Source: Gemmatimonadota bacterium
GTDB taxonomy: Bacteria; Gemmatimonadota; Gemmatimonadetes; Longimicrobiales; Gaopeijiaceae
DNA length: 22,263 nt
Reading direction: 5' to 3'
NCBI GenBank assembly: GCA_003567615.1
Contig: PWZC01000103.1
Coordinates: 1 to 22,263 of the forward strand
Of this stretch, positions 1 through 6,907 are shown in pieces. The notes below the pieces were generated by a model that had not been told where the DNA came from, ran no database searches, and was given only the letters and a program-made list of their open reading frames with translations. Both the position numbers and the translations under genes were made by a program. The stretch's first letter is position 1. Every line of letters starts with the position of its first letter.

Positions 1-453
1 CTCCGTGTAGGCAGCCTCGAGTCGATTGACCGCGACCAGAGCCACAAGTCGGGCGACGCGCGGGTCGGTTACGGGGACACCTTGGATCTCGAGGCGACGC
101 ACCTTCCGTTTTCCGTCCGCCCACCACTCGATGTAGACGTACGGCGATTCATCCGGCCTGGTGAACACCGTCACTCGGGAACGACCCTTTTCTCCGTATT
201 TCTCTCTCCACTTCGGCATGTTTCGCGACCGCTTATGGTGCTCTTTGAAATCACCATGAGCCAGCCTCCCGGCTCCCGCCAAGGGTGCGGAGATCTCACC
301 GCGAATCACTCCGGCCCAATACGCCCCCGCGACCTCGATCGAAAGAAGGAAGCGCACGACCTCCGGATCAGGCTGTGGCAGCAAGTAATCCCTCACCCAT
401 CCGACAGGAACGAGCGTTTCGGGTGGGGACTGAAGGATCGTTGTGAGGTCCAT
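1..453 (-). CDS. putative integrase or DNA-binding protein, N-terminal part (cut by window edge)
   Basis: An open frame of 151 codons starts at ATG 453-451 and is still open at the left edge, so the C-terminus is missing. The start is well supported by AAGGAGG five bases upstream. Residues about 14-25 (LVPVGWVRDYLL) could form a helix-turn-helix. From about residue 78 a basic stretch (MPKWREKYGEKG) is followed by a beta-rich segment with VTVFTRP, YVYIEWWADGKRK and RRLEIQG. This resembles the arm-binding N-terminus of tyrosine recombinases, but the catalytic R-H-R-Y region would lie outside the window. The nearby transposase debris fits an integrase. I recognise the pattern, not a specific family, so the name is tentative. 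Confidence 0.5.
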   Translation of the reverse strand, partial: MDLTTILQSPPETLVPVGWVRDYLLPQPDPEVVRFLLSIEVAGAYWAGVIRGEISAPLAGAGRLAHGDFKEHHKRSRNMPKWREKYGEKGRSRVTVFTRPDESPYVYIEWWADGKRKVRRLEIQGVPVTDPRVARLVALVAVNRLEAAYTE

Positions 454-649
454 GTGGCCTCCTTGTCCGTGTGAACCTGGGGATCGTCGTGTTCACAGAC
501 ACTCTACCGGAGTCACACCTCTGTTCTGGAAATCCGTCTGACCTCATACCGACAGCCCTCCCGCAGGCGATAGCCGGGCATGCGATCGCGTCCGTCAGAG
601 GGAACCCACATGTTATTGAGAACCTCGCGAGCATTCCCTTCCCGCCGCG

Positions 650-917
650 CCCGAAGCACTGGGGGAAGGAGATGGCTGCGAGCTGCCGGGACCGGCGCGC
701 CCGGGCTCGCGTCCCGAGAGGCAGCCCTGAGCGCCCTGAGGAAGATGGCGAGCGCGGCACTCGCCACCCCGGGGGTCTGGTGCAGGAAGGGCCGCAGGCG
801 CTTGGGCACGGACAGCTCCCATCGCCGGACGGGAAGGTGCGGGATCACCTTGTCGGTCAGGTGCGCCGACACCTCCGCCATGCGCTGGGCGCTACAGGAG
901 GGGCACACGCCTCGACC
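650..917 (-). pseudogene. IS91-family transposase remnant (zinc-binding N-terminal region)
   Basis: Read on the minus strand, residues GRGVCPSCSAQRMAE, then HLTDKVIPHLPVRRWELSVP and AIFLRAL, match the conserved N-terminal zinc-ribbon region of IS91/Y2-type transposases. These normally read GRGFCPSCGARRM, then HLVDHVLPxVPVRQWVLSLP, then FVRAL. A stop (TAG) lies directly before this segment at 920-918. Around 700 the homology jumps one frame to LAAISFPQCFG (about 679-650), matching the family motif GAVSFPQRFG. After that no similarity is visible. The catalytic Y2 part is gone, so this is a frameshifted fragment. The rest of 454-980 holds nothing I can support; open frames there on the plus strand look like chance. 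Confidence 0.7.
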
Positions 918-1014
918 CTACGACCCGGTGCGCCCCCTTACCGACAACCGGACGCGTTGGCTGAAGTACTTTCACACGCTGAGGATCCAGCGGTGAGCGT
1001 GGCTATCTTTCGCC

Positions 1015-1539
1015 GTGATGATCACCGAAGAGCAGTTCCGACGCATCGAAGGGTGCTTTCCCACGCAGCGTGGAAACGTCGCGATCTCGAACCTGGACGT
1101 CTTAATCGCGATCCTTTACGTCGCCGAGAACGGATGCATGTGGCGGGCGCTACCCCAGCACTTCGGCCGCTGGCATACGATCTACACTCGGATGAACCGG
1201 TGGGCCAAGGCGGGTGTCTTGGATCGGGTCTTCAAAGCGTTGCAGGAGGAAGAGATCATCCGCATCAACGTGGAAACCTTGTCGGTCGATAGCACCATCG
1301 TGAGGGTTCATCCTGATGGGACCGGGGCGGAAAAAAAACGGTCCGCAGTCCATCGGACGCTCGCGAGGGGGATGGACCACCGAAATTCATATGGTTCCCG
1401 CGGATGCCCGGCGGGCAGTGACCTTCTCGCTCTCTCCAGGTCAGCATCACGACGCCCCCGCTGGACGGGACCTCCTCCCCAGCTTGCCATCGCCGCAGGC
1501 CCCGGTCTCTCTGGTCATGGACCGAGCGAACGAAGGTGA
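1015..1539 (+). CDS. IS5-family transposase, first frame (OrfA)
   Basis: This frame starts at GTG 1015 or, more likely, ATG 1018. It encodes the N-terminal half of an IS427-like transposase: helix-turn-helix region ITEEQFRRIEGCFP, the conserved CMWRALPQHFGRWHTIY and the DNA-cleavage segment ETLSVDSTIVRVHPDGTG, in which DST holds the first DDE aspartate. Homology ends at the A8 run (1331-1338). The codons after it, up to the stop at 1539, are out-of-frame sequence. The C-terminal half is in the next frame, starting within this one, so the functional product would be a frameshift fusion. Confidence 0.75.
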   Translation: MMITEEQFRRIEGCFPTQRGNVAISNLDVLIAILYVAENGCMWRALPQHFGRWHTIYTRMNRWAKAGVLDRVFKALQEEEIIRINVETLSVDSTIVRVHPDGTGAEKKRSAVHRTLARGMDHRNSYGSRGCPAGSDLLALSRSASRRPRWTGPPPQLAIAAGPGLSGHGPSERR

Positions 1540-1711
1540 CAACGCGCGCCAGCTCGCGCTTGACCTCGGCTTCACGCCTGTAGCGCCGCCGAAGCGCGGG
1601 CGGCTCCATCCCTGGAGCTTCGATCGCATGCTGTACCGCCGCAGAAACGAAATCGAACGCCTGTCCCGACGGTGGGCGAGTCGGCCTATGTGGTGGTCTT
1701 CGCAGGGTTGA
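1316..1711 (+). pseudogene. IS5-family transposase, second frame (OrfB), C-terminus damaged
   Basis: Frame 2 carries the C-terminal half of the IS427-type transposase: GRKKNGPQSIGRSRGGWTTE, then LVMDRANEGDNARQLA with the second DDE aspartate, then GFTPVAPPKRGR and YRRRNEIERLSRR with the catalytic glutamate region. Family members usually continue with LKGFRRIxTRYDKLD and a hydrophobic tail. Here the sequence goes straight from ERLSRR into unrelated residues. A tail-like stretch (YVVVFAGLSHFRW, then stop at 1726-1728) lies in frame 1. This looks like loss of roughly 40 bp with a frameshift. All three DDE residues may remain, but the end of the protein is altered and the element is probably inactive. 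Confidence 0.65.
1331..1338 (+). other. A8 slippery run at the transposase frame junction
   Basis: Eight consecutive A residues sit exactly where homology moves from the first transposase frame (GAA AAA AAA CGG) to the second (AAA AAA AAC GGT). Joining them needs a net +1 (or -2) change. Ribosomal frameshifting or polymerase slippage on such runs is a known way for IS427-group elements to make full-length transposase. A simple mutation cannot be excluded from this one copy. Confidence 0.6.
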
Positions 1712-1860
1712 GCCATTTTCGGTGGTAGATCCGCCGTCTTCCGGGGTGTCTCCGCCGGGTTCGCCGCCTTCGGGGGCACAGTTTGGACCCCCTCGGAGAC
1801 CTGAGCAGGCACTGGTCGCAGCGTGTTACGGGGGGACCCGCTGGTGCGGGTGAAGAAACC

Positions 1861-1893
1861 TTCATCCGATCCTCACCTCCCCTTCATCCGGGA
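1861..1893 (+). promoter_or_regulatory. triple 11-bp direct-repeat operator before the copper operon
   Basis: Three consecutive 11-bp units read TTCATCCGATC, CTCACCTCCCC and TTCATCCGGGA, starting at 1861, 1872 and 1883. Outer units share the 10-mer CCTTCATCCG. The 11-bp period puts all units on one DNA face, as for PhoB/PmrA-class response regulators. A weak -10-like TAGCTT lies at 1899-1904, sixteen bases after the last unit begins. Near-identical arrays lie at 13053-13085 (minus) and 13174-13206 (plus). Binding by the regulator encoded at 8966-9646 is inferred. Confidence 0.65.
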
Positions 1894-1989
1894 GCGAATA
1901 GCTTCGAGATGCTGGCGGGCCGGCTGCTCCGAATCGTCGAAGCGATCCGGGTCGCACATGCCAAGAAACCAAATACACAGAGGAATACC

Positions 1990-2634
1990 ATGAAAGCGAC
2001 GATCACGAAGGCACTGGCAACCGCAGGCTTACTTGCCGCAGTCGGAGCCGCTCCCTTGATGGCCCAGGGACATCCGGACCATGGCCACGGGGACGAGGAG
2101 CCGCAATCGCGCATGATGATGCACCAGATGATGGAGGAGTGTCCCATGGCGCACGAGGGGATGATGGGTGCTCAGTTCCTGCTGGAGCATGCCGAGGAGA
2201 TGGAGCTCAGCGCCGAGCAGGTTGCCCGGCTGCAAGGAGTCCGGGAGCGGCAGACCGAGCTCCGCACTGAGATGATGGAAGCGATGGCCACGGTCCATGA
2301 GACCCTGACCCCCGAGCAGCGCGAGGCCCTCCACGAGCGGATGCGGACCAAGATGGGCCGGATGATGCACGACATGCACGGCATGATGCACGGAGAGGGG
2401 CACGAGAGAGACGCCGGTATGATGGGTCCTCATGCCCCGGATTGCCCGATGATGGGTGGACCGACGGGGAGCATCCTCACCCCGGACACCCGAATGAGGG
2501 CTGATGCTTTCCCTTTGTGCGAGGATATTTCCCTCACGGCCAGGTACCTGCGGGACCGTCCCGTCCGGCGATGGCCCCATCAGGATGACCCGAACCGCGC
2601 CCTGGAGGTGAGCGGCTCGGGAGGCAACGGGTGA
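1990..2634 (+). CDS. Met/His-rich Spy/CpxP-like periplasmic protein
   Basis: The 214-residue product has a signal peptide (MKATITKALATAGLLAAVGA, cleavage probably after APLMAQ) and a Met/His-rich stretch (MMMHQMMEECPMAHEGMMG). A helical Spy/CpxP-like part follows, with LSAEQVARLQGVRERQ and LTPEQREALHERM; paired LTxEQ motifs are the family hallmark. A second Met/His cluster is MGRMMHDMHGMMHGEGHE. This suggests a periplasmic copper-binding chaperone or stress protein. The start at 1990 is chosen because it gives the signal peptide and has AGAGGA upstream; the frame is open further 5' but that part crosses the operator. The last 50 residues look unstructured and unlike the family. The stop overlaps the copCD start (GTGA), implying coupled translation. 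Confidence 0.7.
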   Translation: MKATITKALATAGLLAAVGAAPLMAQGHPDHGHGDEEPQSRMMMHQMMEECPMAHEGMMGAQFLLEHAEEMELSAEQVARLQGVRERQTELRTEMMEAMATVHETLTPEQREALHERMRTKMGRMMHDMHGMMHGEGHERDAGMMGPHAPDCPMMGGPTGSILTPDTRMRADAFPLCEDISLTARYLRDRPVRRWPHQDDPNRALEVSGSGGNG

Positions 2635-4007
2635 GGTTCCTTCGGCTGCCGGGTTCCACGGTCCGGTTCGGGACCATCGCTCTCGCCTTTGTTCTTCTCG
2701 CACCCGCGGTCGCGCTGGCACACCAGGGGCTCCGTTCGTCGGAGCCCGCCGACCAGGCTCGGGTCGAGGTCGTACCCGACACCCTGCGACTCGCCTTTTA
2801 CGAGCCGCTGCGGATGGAGTTCACCGAGGTCGAGGTCGTCGGTCCCCAGGGGCGCCTCGGGCTCGGAGGGCTACGCACCGTGGCCGGCCATCCGGAAGTC
2901 CTCCTGGTCCCCATCGAGGCGGGATGGCACGCGGGTGAGATCGAGGTTCGCTGGCGTACCGTCGGGGCCGACGGGCATCCCTCCAGCGGGAGCTTCTCCT
3001 TCAGGGTGCCCGAAGGAGCCGAGGGGCTTCCTGCGGAGCTGGAACCTGCGCCTCCTGCGGATGAGGCGATCCAGGACGAAGGGCGGCCGATCGATCCCCG
3101 GTCTCCTCTCTATGCAGGGATCCGGTGGATGACCTTCGTTTCGCTGATCGGAATGATCGGCTCGGTCGTCTTTCGAGGAGGCGTGCTGCCCCTTCTCAGG
3201 CGGAGGTTGGAGGTCGCCGCCCCGTTCGCAGTCGAAGCGGCCCGGAAAGCATCGGGCGTCGGGATCGCCGCGGCTCTCCTCCTTGTGGTGGCCGGGATCG
3301 CCCGTCTTTGGGCCCAGACGGCGGCGCTCCACTCGCCGGCGGTGGCCACGTCTCCCACCGCGTTGGCTGCCACCCTGGGCCTCCAGCCCTGGGGTGCGGG
3401 TTGGTGGTTGCAGATGGGGGCAGCTCTGGGCGGCGCCGTGTTCCTTGCTATCGCTCGGCGTGGGATCCCGGCCGGTTGGGTCGGAGCGGGGCTGGCCGCC
3501 GCGGTGGCAGCGACCACACCGGCGCTCTCGGGGCATGCGGCGGCGACCTCTGGGACGGCCATTGCGCTGGACACCTTCCACGTTGTTGGCGCCGGCGGGT
3601 GGATCGGAGGGCTGGCGCTCCTCCTGCTGGCCGGGATCCCGGCGGCACGCGGTCTGGATCGGATCGATCGAGGGGCGGCTGTGGCCGCACTCGTGAAGGG
3701 CTTCTCCCCGATCGCCCTCGCCTTCGCCGCGCTCGTGGTGGCCACGGGGTTGGGCTCCGCCTGGATACAACTTGGGGAACTCCCGGAGCTCTGGGGAAGC
3801 CGATACGGACGAACGCTCCTGCTCAAACTGGCTCTGGTGGCGGGGGTGTTCGGGTTGGGCGCCTACAACAACCTGAAGGTGCGCCCCAAGCTGGGCGACG
3901 AAGCGGGAGAGGTTCGCATCCGGACCTCCGGCACCCTTGAGCTCCTCGTCGCCTTGGCGGCCCTTGTGGTCACGGCCGTGCTGGTGGCTTCTCCTCCGCC
4001 CAGGTAA
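2631..4007 (+). CDS. copCD: CopC-CopD fusion, copper resistance and transport protein
   Basis: GTG start at 2631 with GGGAGG six bases upstream, overlapping the previous stop. The 458-residue protein begins with a signal peptide (1-30). It then has a CopC domain (about 31-126) whose mature N-terminus is His31 (HQGLRSSEPAD), with Asp114 and His116 in ADGHPSSGSFSF. These match the His1/Asp/His Cu(II) site known for CopC. From about 163 the CopD domain has about eight membrane segments, including SGHAAATSGTAIALDTFHVV and LLKLALVAGVFGLGAYNNL. CopC binds periplasmic copper and CopD is thought to move it into the cytoplasm or to periplasmic enzymes. Fusion of the two is common outside Proteobacteria. 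The order before copA and copB supports a copper role. Confidence 0.9.
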   Translation: MRFLRLPGSTVRFGTIALAFVLLAPAVALAHQGLRSSEPADQARVEVVPDTLRLAFYEPLRMEFTEVEVVGPQGRLGLGGLRTVAGHPEVLLVPIEAGWHAGEIEVRWRTVGADGHPSSGSFSFRVPEGAEGLPAELEPAPPADEAIQDEGRPIDPRSPLYAGIRWMTFVSLIGMIGSVVFRGGVLPLLRRRLEVAAPFAVEAARKASGVGIAAALLLVVAGIARLWAQTAALHSPAVATSPTALAATLGLQPWGAGWWLQMGAALGGAVFLAIARRGIPAGWVGAGLAAAVAATTPALSGHAAATSGTAIALDTFHVVGAGGWIGGLALLLLAGIPAARGLDRIDRGAAVAALVKGFSPIALAFAALVVATGLGSAWIQLGELPELWGSRYGRTLLLKLALVAGVFGLGAYNNLKVRPKLGDEAGEVRIRTSGTLELLVALAALVVTAVLVASPPPR

Positions 4008-4048
4008 GGCGCCGACGTTCCCGCATCGAACGAAGGATGTCGGGCTGA

Positions 4049-4234
4049 GGGGAGGGGAGCGCGATCGCGGTCGAGATCGTGGGAGATGTCGCGTGGGCCA
4101 GGTCGCCCATCGTGACGACGGGTCCGATGGGAGTCCGGGAGATCGACGCACGCGGGTCGGAGCTTATGGTGCTGGCCTACGAACACGGGGTCTGGAGCAT
4201 CAAGGCGATTCATTGGTCACCGAGGGCACATTAG
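4049..4234 (+). pseudogene. relic of a SnoaL/NTF2-like (DUF4440-type) gene
   Basis: Between copCD and copA, frame 2 is open from a TGA at 4046-4048 to TAG at 4232-4234 and encodes about 61 residues. The second half contains VEIVGDVAWARS, GVREIDARGSELMVLAYEHG and VWSIKAIHWSPR. This resembles the C-terminal half of SnoaL-like/DUF4440 proteins (gdvAwv ... r..elmVl.reg.W+I.aiHwS). No N-terminal half or strong Shine-Dalgarno is visible, though a GTG at 4079 could start a short peptide. It is best read as a truncated gene whose end lies two bases before the copA start. A complete relative occurs at 6908-7393. The assignment rests on pattern recognition only. Confidence 0.45.
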
Positions 4235-4236
4235 AC

Positions 4237-6120
4237 ATGATTGGAGAAACCATCGTAGCAGACGGTATAAGCCGCCGGACGTTTCTGCGGTCCGGCGTCG
4301 CACTGAGCGCGCTGGCCGGGCTCGACACTCTCGTTCCGAGGTATGCCTGGGCGCGAGGCGACCTCGCCGGTCGGCGCCCTGACATTCTCGATGGGAGCAC
4401 AGGGCCGATCGACCTCACCATTGGGCAGGTCGACGTACCCATCGACGGACGTCTCGGACGTGCCACCACGATCAACGGGACGCTTCCCGGGCCCCTCCTC
4501 CGGTTTCGGGAAGGGGACGAGGCGATCCTGAGGGTGACCAACACGCTCGAGGAGGATACATCCATCCACTGGCACGGCATCCTTCTTCCGAATGGTATGG
4601 ATGGCGTGCCGAACGTGAATTTCCCCGGCATCCGGCCGGGCGAGACGTTCGAGTACCGGTATCCCATCGCCCAGTACGGAACGTATTGGTATCACAGTCA
4701 TTCCGGATTCCAGGAGCAGCTCGGCCAGTATGGAGCGCTCATCATCGATCCCGCCGATCCTGAGCCCTTCGAGTACGACCGCGACTATGTGGTGGTGTTA
4801 TCCGACTGGACGTTCGAGGACCCTTACAGGGTCATGGCGCGCCTCAAGAAGCGTCCGGAATACTACAATCACCAGAAGCGTACCGTCTTCGATTTCATAC
4901 GAGACGCCGCCGATCGCGGTCTTGGTGCGGTACTGGGAGAGCGATTGATGTGGGGTGGAATGCGGATGGACCCCACTGACATCTCGGACATCACCGGTAC
5001 GACGTACAGCTATCTCATGAACGGGATGGCGCCCCAGCAGAACTGGACGGGGCTCTTCCACCCGGGGGAGCGTGTGCGGCTCCGCTTCATCAACGCGGCG
5101 GCGGCATCCTTCTTCGACGTGAGGGTTCCTGGTCTTCCGATGACCGTAGTGCAGTCCGACGGGCAGCATGTGAAGCCGGTGGTGACCGACGAGCTACGGA
5201 TCGCAGTTGCGGAGACCTACGACGTGATCGTGGAGCCGCGGGAGGAGCGTCCCTACGCCGTGTTCGCTGAGGCCATGGACCGGAGCGGATACGCTCTCGG
5301 TACGTTGGCCCCGCACGAGGGCTTGCGGGCTCCCGCACCGGAGCGCCGCCCGCGGCCCCTGCTGACGATGGCGGACATGGGTATGGACCACGATATGGCG
5401 GGGATGGATCACGAAATCGGCCAGGGCGGTGAGGAAGAACACGAGGAGCACGATATGCCCCCGGCCGCCGATCTGCACGCCGGGCACGACATGATGCCTG
5501 GAATGGAGCACGGTGCCGCTGGAGGAGAGACATGGGCGGCGGGATCCGTACCGCCCCCGACAGAGCACGGGCCAGAGACTCATGGACCGGGCAACGCAAG
5601 TGTGCCCGATCAGATTGTGAGCCGGCTTCACGAGCCGGGGGTGGGCCTGGGTGAGGACGGCTGGCGTGTACTCGTCTATACCGATCTCGAGGCGTTCGAG
5701 CCGGCGCACCACGTGGAACCGCCTGAACGGGAGGTCGAGCTCCACCTCACCGGCAACATGGAACGCTTCATGTGGTCCATCGACGGGAAGACGTTTTCCG
5801 AGGCGGAACCGATCCGTCTCCGTCTCGGTGAGCGAGTTCGCATCACCATGGTGAACGACACCATGATGAACCATCCGATGCACCTCCACGGAATGTGGAT
5901 GGAGTTGGAGAACGGAAAGGGCGCGGCGATCCCCAGGCAGCACACCGTCAACGTGAAGCCTGCGGAGAGGCTCTCGGTCCTCGTGACGGCCGACGCGCCC
6001 GGTCCGTGGGCTTTTCACTGCCATGTGCTCTATCACATGGACGCTGGAATGTTCAGGGTTGTCGAAGTGGTAGACGAAGGACAGACACGCGATCACTCCG
6101 GCTCGGGGACCCGACGATGA
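4237..6120 (+). CDS. copA: CopA/PcoA-type multicopper oxidase, Tat-exported
   Basis: A 627-residue periplasmic laccase-like copper oxidase. The start at 4237 places the twin-arginine signal SRRTFLRSG at residues 12-20, followed by a hydrophobic segment; longer upstream reading has no signal. All four copper motifs are present: HWHG (111-114), YWYHSHSG (150-157), HPMHLHG (546-552) and HCHVLYHMDAGM (594-605) with Cys595 and axial Met605 for type 1 copper. A Met/His/Glu-rich insert at about 378-426 (MADMGMDHDMAGMDHE and similar) matches the Met-rich loops of CopA/CueO. The family oxidises Cu(I) to less toxic Cu(II) and sequesters copper. The ATGA overlap with copB at 6117-6120 shows a shared operon. 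Confidence 0.95.
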   Translation: MIGETIVADGISRRTFLRSGVALSALAGLDTLVPRYAWARGDLAGRRPDILDGSTGPIDLTIGQVDVPIDGRLGRATTINGTLPGPLLRFREGDEAILRVTNTLEEDTSIHWHGILLPNGMDGVPNVNFPGIRPGETFEYRYPIAQYGTYWYHSHSGFQEQLGQYGALIIDPADPEPFEYDRDYVVVLSDWTFEDPYRVMARLKKRPEYYNHQKRTVFDFIRDAADRGLGAVLGERLMWGGMRMDPTDISDITGTTYSYLMNGMAPQQNWTGLFHPGERVRLRFINAAAASFFDVRVPGLPMTVVQSDGQHVKPVVTDELRIAVAETYDVIVEPREERPYAVFAEAMDRSGYALGTLAPHEGLRAPAPERRPRPLLTMADMGMDHDMAGMDHEIGQGGEEEHEEHDMPPAADLHAGHDMMPGMEHGAAGGETWAAGSVPPPTEHGPETHGPGNASVPDQIVSRLHEPGVGLGEDGWRVLVYTDLEAFEPAHHVEPPEREVELHLTGNMERFMWSIDGKTFSEAEPIRLRLGERVRITMVNDTMMNHPMHLHGMWMELENGKGAAIPRQHTVNVKPAERLSVLVTADAPGPWAFHCHVLYHMDAGMFRVVEVVDEGQTRDHSGSGTRR

Positions 6121-6851
6121 GTAGCACGGTGCAAGTGGTCTCCCTGGCCGTCATCGTGACGCTCGCGACGTTCGGGCGGGCTCAGGAGGTCGACGGCCAG
6201 ACGATGGACCGGAAGAACTATTTGTTCGTTCTGGTCGATGAACTTGAGTACGCGCCCGGACTCGGGGAGCGGCCGATTCTCATCGACGCACAAGCCTGGT
6301 ACGGGGGCGACTACCATCGGCTCTGGCTGAAGTTCGAGGGTGACGCATCGACGCTTGAGCCGGAGGGCGAGCTTCAAGCACAGGCTCTTTTCAGCCGCCT
6401 GATCTCACCATGGTGGGACCTCCAGGCCGGTGTGCGGATCGATCACGCGTGGGGTGACGGAGGGCGGACCCGTCCTCATCTGGCCCTCGCACTCCAGGGG
6501 CTCGCCCCGTATTGGTTCGAGGTGGAGACCTCCGTGTTCGTGGACGTCGACGGGAACGTGAGCGCGGCGTTCACGGCCGCCTACGATCTGCTCCTCACCC
6601 AGACTCTCATTCTCGAGCCGGAGATCGAGGTCGGCGTCTCGGTCCAGGACGTACCTGACTGGGGCATCGGGGCGGGCGTACACGATTTCAAACTGGCCGG
6701 ACGGCTGCGGTATGAGATCCGGCGGGAATTTGCGCCATACGTGGGTCTTGTCTGGCAGCGCACGTTCGGAGGCACGACAGATCTCCGCCGTGCGGGGGGG
6801 CTTCCAGTTCCTGACGGGAGTCTCGTGTTCGGCGTGCGCGCGTGGTACTAG
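6117..6851 (+). CDS. copB: CopB-family outer membrane copper resistance protein
   Basis: The 244-residue product starts at the ATG overlapping the copA stop. A signal peptide (SLAVIVTLATFGRAQ) precedes a beta-rich body typical of CopB/PcoB: YLFVLVDELEYAPGLGERP, then WYGGDYHRLWLKFEGDA, and a terminal strand ending GSLVFGVRAWY, with the aromatic C-terminus expected of an outer membrane barrel. Partnership with CopA is well known, though CopB's exact role is not settled. Pseudomonas and E. coli versions have a long Met/His-rich N-terminal extension; here it is absent, and that chemistry seems to be supplied by the Spy-like protein and the CopA insert. A hairpin follows nine bases after the stop. 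Confidence 0.88.
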   Translation: MSSTVQVVSLAVIVTLATFGRAQEVDGQTMDRKNYLFVLVDELEYAPGLGERPILIDAQAWYGGDYHRLWLKFEGDASTLEPEGELQAQALFSRLISPWWDLQAGVRIDHAWGDGGRTRPHLALALQGLAPYWFEVETSVFVDVDGNVSAAFTAAYDLLLTQTLILEPEIEVGVSVQDVPDWGIGAGVHDFKLAGRLRYEIRREFAPYVGLVWQRTFGGTTDLRRAGGLPVPDGSLVFGVRAWY

Positions 6852-6859
6852 AGTAGAGT

Positions 6860-6878
6860 GGCCCGACATGGTCGGGCC
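6860..6878 (+). terminator. 8-bp perfect inverted repeat after copB, terminator-like
   Basis: GGCCCGAC, a 3-base loop ATG, then GTCGGGCC form a strong GC-rich stem just after copB. There is no clear U-run (CATTCACATTT follows), so it may be an attenuator, an mRNA-stabilising hairpin or a protein site rather than a full terminator. It separates copB from the SnoaL-like gene. Confidence 0.45.
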
Positions 6879-6907
6879 GGCATTCACATTTCATCTGGAG
6901 GTGTGGT

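Larger units (their letters stand above)
981..1734 (+). mobile_element. IS5-family (IS427-like) insertion sequence, probably damaged
   Basis: The element carries the two overlapping transposase frames typical of the IS427 group. Candidate terminal inverted repeats are 981-1004 (GAGGATC...GTGGCT) and the complement of 1711-1734 (GCGGATC...ATGGCT), matching at about 17 of 24 positions by eye. The left repeat ends 10 bases before the first start codon, and the right one covers the probable original stop region. The resulting 754 bp is somewhat short for the group, which fits an internal deletion near the C-terminal end of the second frame. I see no convincing target-site duplication. The boundaries are therefore approximate, while the transposase identity is solid. 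Confidence 0.6.

Noticed and set aside
471..1292. Plus-strand open frame of 273 codons
   Set aside because: It runs antisense over the IS91 relic and then out of frame through the IS5 transposase; the sequence has no recognisable domain and no good ribosome site.
2871..4151. Minus-strand open frame of 426 codons opposite copCD
   Set aside because: Arg/Pro/Gly-rich shadow with no domain; the opposite strand has an unmistakable CopC-CopD protein.
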